DNA of 64,000 bases, taken from NCBI RefSeq assembly GCF_014397245.1, contig NZ_JACLHY010000001.1:124001-188000 (forward strand), given 5' to 3'. Positions within the stretch are counted from its first letter, which is position 1, and each line of letters opens with the position of its first letter. This document shows positions 59,940-64,000 of the stretch, piece by piece. The position numbers and the translations under genes were made by a program. Origin of the DNA: Arenibacter arenosicollis. GTDB taxonomy: Bacteria > Bacteroidota > Bacteroidia > Flavobacteriales > Flavobacteriaceae. The notes beneath the pieces are model-generated. The model saw nothing but the letters and a program-made list of their open reading frames with translations, ran no database searches and was not told where the DNA came from.

Positions 59940-61088
59940 TTAAAATAAGTTTGACAATTGTAAAAGCACCGCGCTAATTTCCTTTTCCGTATTAAAACTG
60001 TGCAAACAAAATCGCAAACGCTCCTTTCCTTTTGGAACGGTGGGCGACATTATAGGTTTTATATCAAACCCATTCTCCTGTAATTGCTGCGACCATTTTT
60101 TTACCTTTTCATTGCCTTCCACCAAACAACAATGTACGGCGGAATTACTTGGAATAAAATGGGACTCTAGGTTGTGGGCCTTCAGTTCACTTTTAAAAAA
60201 ATCAATATTGGTCCTAAGCTGATTTTGCTCTTTGTTTGTTGCCGATACATGTTCGCAGGCCGACAGTATCGTCGCCAAGGAATGCGGCGGCATACCCGTA
60301 GTATAAATAAAACTGCGTGCAAAATTTACCAAATAACTTTTAAGGGAATCGCTCCCCAAGATGGCCGCACCATGACAGCCCATAGCTTTACCAAAGGTGA
60401 CGATCCTGGCAAATACCTTCTTCTGCAATTGCAGTTCATTCATTAGACCTTCTCCCTTCTTACCGAACACTCCAACAGCATGGGCTTCATCAATAACCAA
60501 ATAGGCTCCTTTGGTTTCGCATGTTGCTACCAAGGCCTCCAAATCCGGGGAATCCCCATCCATGGAAAAAACGGACTCCGTAACCACGTAAATATCGCTA
60601 TCCATTTTACTTTCCCGCACGCGGTCTATCTGCCGGCTTAAATCCTTCACAGCGTTGTGCTTAAACTTATAGCTTTGTGCACGCCCCAATCCAATGCCAT
60701 CGCGTATACTGGCGTGCACCAGTTCATCATAAAAAACAACATCTGTCCGTTGGGGCACGGCACTAAAAAATCCGATATTGGCATCGTAACCCGAATTGAA
60801 GACCAGCGCTGACCCTGAACCAAAAAAATCCGACAACAAATCTTCCAACTCCCCATATAACCCGTTATTGCCCGTCAACAGCCTAGATCCCGTAGCACCA
60901 TTGGCTGTAATACCTTTCTTGTCCAGGATGCTGGCGGCATTTTTAAAAATGGTATCGTTTTTGGCAAACCCCAAATAATCATTAGAGGATAAATCGATCA
61001 ATCCATTGGGTACGGGCAACTTCCGAAGGGCATTGTTAGCCTGCCTTTCGGTGAGTTTTGCCGTCAATTTTTTTGGGAATTCCATCAT
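59940..61088 (-). CDS. bioF: 8-amino-7-oxononanoate synthase
   Basis: A 382-residue PLP enzyme joining pimeloyl thioester and alanine. The segments LSSNDYLGFAKND, GATGSRLLTGNN and the PLP-lysine region VTFGKAMGCHGAAI fit BioF. It is the first gene of the operon on the minus strand. A TACATTTG -7 box at 61093-61100 lies right in front of the ATG pair at 61088/61085, so the mRNA may be almost leaderless. Confidence 0.95.
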   Translation of the reverse strand: MMEFPKKLTAKLTERQANNALRKLPVPNGLIDLSSNDYLGFAKNDTIFKNAASILDKKGITANGATGSRLLTGNNGLYGELEDLLSDFFGSGSALVFNSGYDANIGFFSAVPQRTDVVFYDELVHASIRDGIGLGRAQSYKFKHNAVKDLSRQIDRVRESKMDSDIYVVTESVFSMDGDSPDLEALVATCETKGAYLVIDEAHAVGVFGKKGEGLMNELQLQKKVFARIVTFGKAMGCHGAAILGSDSLKSYLVNFARSFIYTTGMPPHSLATILSACEHVSATNKEQNQLRTNIDFFKSELKAHNLESHFIPSNSAVHCCLVEGNEKVKKWSQQLQENGFDIKPIMSPTVPKGKERLRFCLHSFNTEKEISAVLLQLSNLF

Positions 61089-61215
61089 ATTACAAATGTA
61101 GCATATCCTGTATTTAAATAGTATATTCGTTTATACAAAGCCATGCAAAAATAATATACGGAACTTTGTCCTTAGGCAGGTTCCCATCCTTAAAAACCTA
61201 TCGAAATCAAATTGT

Positions 61216-63024
61216 ATGAAAATCAACATTTTAAGCCTCCTTTTTATTGCCATTTCCATAAGCTTGCAAAGCCAGACCAACCGCTACACCATATCCTTTG
61301 AAAATGCCGTACACCACGAAGCGGAAATCACAGCATCCTTTCCACAGCTGGATCAAGGTGTTCTATCGGTACGCATGGGTCGTTCCTCCCCAGGGCGCTA
61401 TGCCCTTCACGAGTTTGCCAAAAACGTATACAATTTTAAGGCTACCGACAGCCAGGGAAAGCCCTTGGGAATTCATAGGCCCAATCCCTACCAATGGGAT
61501 ATTAGCGGCCACGATGGGGAAGTGAAGATAAGTTATACCCTTTTTGCCAATCGTGGGGATGGCACCTATGCGCAAATTGATGAAACCCATGCCCACCTAA
61601 ATATCCCGGCTACGTTTATGTATGTGACCCATTTGGAAGATCGGAAAATAGAAGTGGACTTTAGGGTTCGGGAAGACCTCAACTGGAAGGTGGCCACTCA
61701 AATGCCCAAGCTTATGGGCAATACCTATACTGCGCCCAACTTACAGTATTTTATGGACAGCCCTACGGAAATAAGCAATTATGGGTTACGCCAATTTACT
61801 GTGGACAATAATGGCCAGCAACAAAACATACAATTTGTATTGCACCACAATGGCACGGAAGCCGAACTGGACACCTATTTTGAACAGGTGAAAAAAGTGG
61901 TTTTGGCCGAAAAGGAAGTTTTTGGGGAACTTCCGAATTACGATTATGGAACCTACACCTTCTTGGCATGCTATATCCCCAATGCTTCCGGAGACGGTAT
62001 GGAACATAGGAATTCTACCATTCTTACGGACAGGGAAGGATTGGCAGAAGGCGGCATGAAAAACAATATAGGCACGGTTGCCCATGAATTTTTTCACGGA
62101 TGGAATGTGGAACGTATTCGGCCCCAGGCTTTGGAACCCTTCAATTTTGCCGAAGCCAATATGAGCGGAGAGCTTTGGTTTGCTGAAGGTTTTACCAGTT
62201 ATTACACCAATTTCATTCTTTGTCGCGCAGGAATCATTACCCCTAAGGAATACGTAGAGGGGCTTACGGGCACTTTTAACTATGTTTGGAACTCTCCAGC
62301 CAGACAATTCTTTAACCCAATAGAAATGAGCTATCAAGCTCCCTTTGTAGATGCCTCTACCTCCGTAGATCCGGTAAATAGGGACAATACTTTTATCTCA
62401 TATTATTCATATGGCAGTGTTTTGGGATTGGCCCTGGACCTATCGTTGCGACAAAACAAGTTGAATTTGGACGATTACATGAAATTGGTCTGGCAGACCT
62501 ATGGGAAAAAGGAAATTCCCTATACCCTGTCCGATCTACGTAAAACTTTGGTACAATACGCCGGAAAGGAATTCGGAAATCGTTTTTTTGATCAATATAT
62601 CCATAACAGTGAAATGCCCAATTATGAGGAGCTGTTCAATTCAGTTGGCGTAGTGCTGAAACGTGCCACTGACAAACCTTATTTTGGGGCAAGTGTCAAC
62701 ATCAACCAATTTGGGGTGGGCATTGTACAACGTAATACCACTATTGGGAGTCCAGCCTATACCGCAGGGTTGGACAATGGGGATGTGATTACGGCGATAA
62801 ACAATATCCCCTTGACCACTAACCAGAGTTTTGGGGAACTAATAGCACAATTCAAGGTAGGGGAAAGTGTGCAGGTAGCCTACACCCGATTTGGAATTCC
62901 AAAATCCACCACTGTTGTTTTAAGTGCGGATCCCACCTATACCATAGAATTAATGGAGGAAAATGGCGGTAAAGTCAGCAAACAGTTATTAAAAAATAGA
63001 AAGGATTGGCTAAAAGTGGAATAG
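61216..63024 (+). CDS. M61-family metallopeptidase with PDZ domain
   Basis: A 602-residue exported peptidase of the M61 (glycyl aminopeptidase-like) family. Signal peptide ends near residue 20 (SLQSQ). The zinc site is HEFFH (His290, Glu291, His294) with a third ligand Glu324 in GELWFAEGFTSYY. A PDZ domain follows near residues 495-570 (FGVGIVQRNTTIGSPAYTAGLDNGDVITAINNIPL). The substrate is unknown. A GNAT gene follows after one base. Confidence 0.92.
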   Translation: MKINILSLLFIAISISLQSQTNRYTISFENAVHHEAEITASFPQLDQGVLSVRMGRSSPGRYALHEFAKNVYNFKATDSQGKPLGIHRPNPYQWDISGHDGEVKISYTLFANRGDGTYAQIDETHAHLNIPATFMYVTHLEDRKIEVDFRVREDLNWKVATQMPKLMGNTYTAPNLQYFMDSPTEISNYGLRQFTVDNNGQQQNIQFVLHHNGTEAELDTYFEQVKKVVLAEKEVFGELPNYDYGTYTFLACYIPNASGDGMEHRNSTILTDREGLAEGGMKNNIGTVAHEFFHGWNVERIRPQALEPFNFAEANMSGELWFAEGFTSYYTNFILCRAGIITPKEYVEGLTGTFNYVWNSPARQFFNPIEMSYQAPFVDASTSVDPVNRDNTFISYYSYGSVLGLALDLSLRQNKLNLDDYMKLVWQTYGKKEIPYTLSDLRKTLVQYAGKEFGNRFFDQYIHNSEMPNYEELFNSVGVVLKRATDKPYFGASVNINQFGVGIVQRNTTIGSPAYTAGLDNGDVITAINNIPLTTNQSFGELIAQFKVGESVQVAYTRFGIPKSTTVVLSADPTYTIELMEENGGKVSKQLLKNRKDWLKVE

Positions 63025-63025
63025 G

Positions 63026-63559
63026 ATGGAGGTAATCTTTAAGAGCTGTACCAATGACAGCGAATTACGACAAATACTGAGCTTGCAACAAAAGAACCTG
63101 ATTAGCAACCTAGATTCTGGCGAAAAGGAAAAAGAAGGCTTTGTGACCGTATCCCATACTTTGGAACTCCTGACAAAGATGAATACCGCCTGTCCACATA
63201 TCATAGCCAAGGTCCAAGATAAAGTGGTGGGCTATGCACTTTGCATGCACCCTAGTTTTGGGAACGATATTGAGGTTTTAAAACCCATGTTCAAGGAAAT
63301 AGCTTCTACAGTGCCCAAAACAGAACCCTATATGGTCATGGGGCAAATATGCATAGATAAGGAGTATCGGCGGCGGGGCATTTTTAGAAAGCTGTATGAG
63401 ACTATGAAGAATACCATTCAACCCCAGTTTAACAGTATCATCACTGAGGTGGATGCCACCAACCTGCGTTCGTTGGAAGCCCATTATGCGGTGGGGTTTA
63501 AAGATCTAAAGACCTATAGTGCTGGTGGACAGGATTGGAAATTGATTGTGTTGAGGTAG
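63026..63559 (+). CDS. GNAT-family N-acetyltransferase
   Basis: A 177-residue GNAT enzyme using acetyl-CoA. The acetyl-CoA-binding region is MGQICIDKEYRRRGIFRKLYETM with the conserved R/Q-x-x-G-x-G/A-like loop, followed by IITEVDATNLRSLEAHYAVGFKDL. The substrate is not predictable. The start follows the peptidase stop by one base, so the two may be cotranslated. Confidence 0.87.
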   Translation: MEVIFKSCTNDSELRQILSLQQKNLISNLDSGEKEKEGFVTVSHTLELLTKMNTACPHIIAKVQDKVVGYALCMHPSFGNDIEVLKPMFKEIASTVPKTEPYMVMGQICIDKEYRRRGIFRKLYETMKNTIQPQFNSIITEVDATNLRSLEAHYAVGFKDLKTYSAGGQDWKLIVLR

Positions 63560-63649
63560 GGCGTTTTAGTGAATATATTTGAATAGCTGGTGGCAATATG
63601 TTCGACATTAAGGTTTGGCCAATCTGGGGAGTTTGATAACATAATAATT

Positions 63650-64000
63650 ATGGGACCATTGAGTTTTAAAGACTTTAAGGAAGATGTTACTGAAATTACT
63701 CATGGGGCAATCAACAAATATGGTCTAACAATTAATCTGATTGATGAATATCAAATTTATGCAAGTAATAAAATGGGGGGCTTTTGGTTTTATCATGAAG
63801 ATATATACATTTTAAATATGGTATATGTGGACGTAAAAACAGATATAAAAACGCCATTTTTAGAATTATTTAAAAACAAAAATATTGAGTGCTTATATCC
63901 CTTTGAGGCTGGAGAAGAATGCGTTAAAAGTATGATTCTCAAAAGACAAAATACAGATAAAACTCAACGCTATCATAAAGATATTTGTAGAATTAAAAAA
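63650..64000 (+). CDS. Unknown protein, cut off at the window end
   Basis: An open frame of 117 codons from ATG 63650 runs to the last base of the window without a stop. It begins MGPLSFKDFKEDVTEITHG and continues with alternating hydrophobic and charged residues, a Trp/Tyr-rich middle (GFWFYHEDIYILN) and Lys-rich end. It is more AT-rich than the neighbours. It is not a family that I recognise; an accessory or recently acquired gene is plausible. Confidence 0.6.
   Translation, partial: MGPLSFKDFKEDVTEITHGAINKYGLTINLIDEYQIYASNKMGGFWFYHEDIYILNMVYVDVKTDIKTPFLELFKNKNIECLYPFEAGEECVKSMILKRQNTDKTQRYHKDICRIKK

Noticed and set aside
1..64000. tRNA, rRNA, transposase and prophage genes
   Set aside because: None found by eye; a tRNAscan-SE or Infernal run would be needed to exclude a divergent RNA gene.

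Overview
This window is chromosomal DNA from a member of the Bacteroidota, most likely a marine Flavobacteriaceae of the Arenibacter/Maribacter/Zobellia type. The reasons are the gliding genes gldD and gldE next to ssb, mutY, a HU gene and rng; the families DUF3127, DUF4199, DUF4301 and DUF6807; a TonB-dependent receptor; many signal peptides and lipoboxes; AT-rich intergenic DNA; frequent TAnnTTTG -7 promoter boxes; and few Shine-Dalgarno sequences. No rRNA, tRNA, CRISPR array, transposase or prophage was recognised. Most of the window is ordinary core genome with accessory islands.

Layout. 1-6.8 kb: trmB, a LysE-type exporter, an alkyltransferase-like protein, an Fe-S assembly pair (mrp, nfu), a ferredoxin reductase and its 2Fe-2S ferredoxin, and an MsbA-like ABC exporter. 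6.9-13.5 kb: an SGNH lipoprotein, a possible 32-residue membrane peptide, a secreted protein, then a four-gene operon (GntP/DsdX-type permease, RidA, D-serine/D-threonine-type PLP enzyme, M19 dipeptidase) that reads as D-amino-acid salvage, and a PAP2 phosphatase. 13.9-21.3 kb: slipin, tag, aat, an SSB-like DUF3127 protein, flavin reductase, a histidine kinase, HIT, greA and a lipoprotein with a broken Rieske motif. 21.3-26.1 kb: a sugar island with two Gfo/Idh/MocA oxidoreductases, a DUF1080 protein and a DUF6807 protein.

26.2-38.4 kb is the most interesting stretch. A TonB receptor carries a clear TPP riboswitch. Further along on the same strand lies a DUF4301 / NadR-like kinase / PnuC-like transporter / thiamine-binding protein operon, so the two together look like a thiamine uptake and trapping route. 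Between them sit a hybrid histidine kinase, an NtrC-type sigma-54 activator and an array of four small secreted PepSY-like proteins. Each PepSY gene has its own terminator, a -24/-12-like promoter and an upstream dyad, and two of the genes are a very recent 554-bp tandem duplication. I read this as a self-contained envelope sensing/response module.

38.5-50.4 kb: a phosphopantetheinyl transferase, ahcY, a thioester-reductase-like SDR, L27/L21, gldD-gldE-ssb-mutY, HU, a 29-residue basic protein and rng. 50.4-64 kb: a duplicated rng 3' end, a second DUF1080 protein, recX, a beta-barrel protein, a cupin protein, and the biotin genes bioF-(DUF2007)-bioD-bioA-KS ... bioB. A ParE/RelE-type toxin-antitoxin pair is wedged next to a duplicated ketosynthase 3' end. 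An M61 peptidase, a GNAT enzyme and a gene cut off by the window edge follow.
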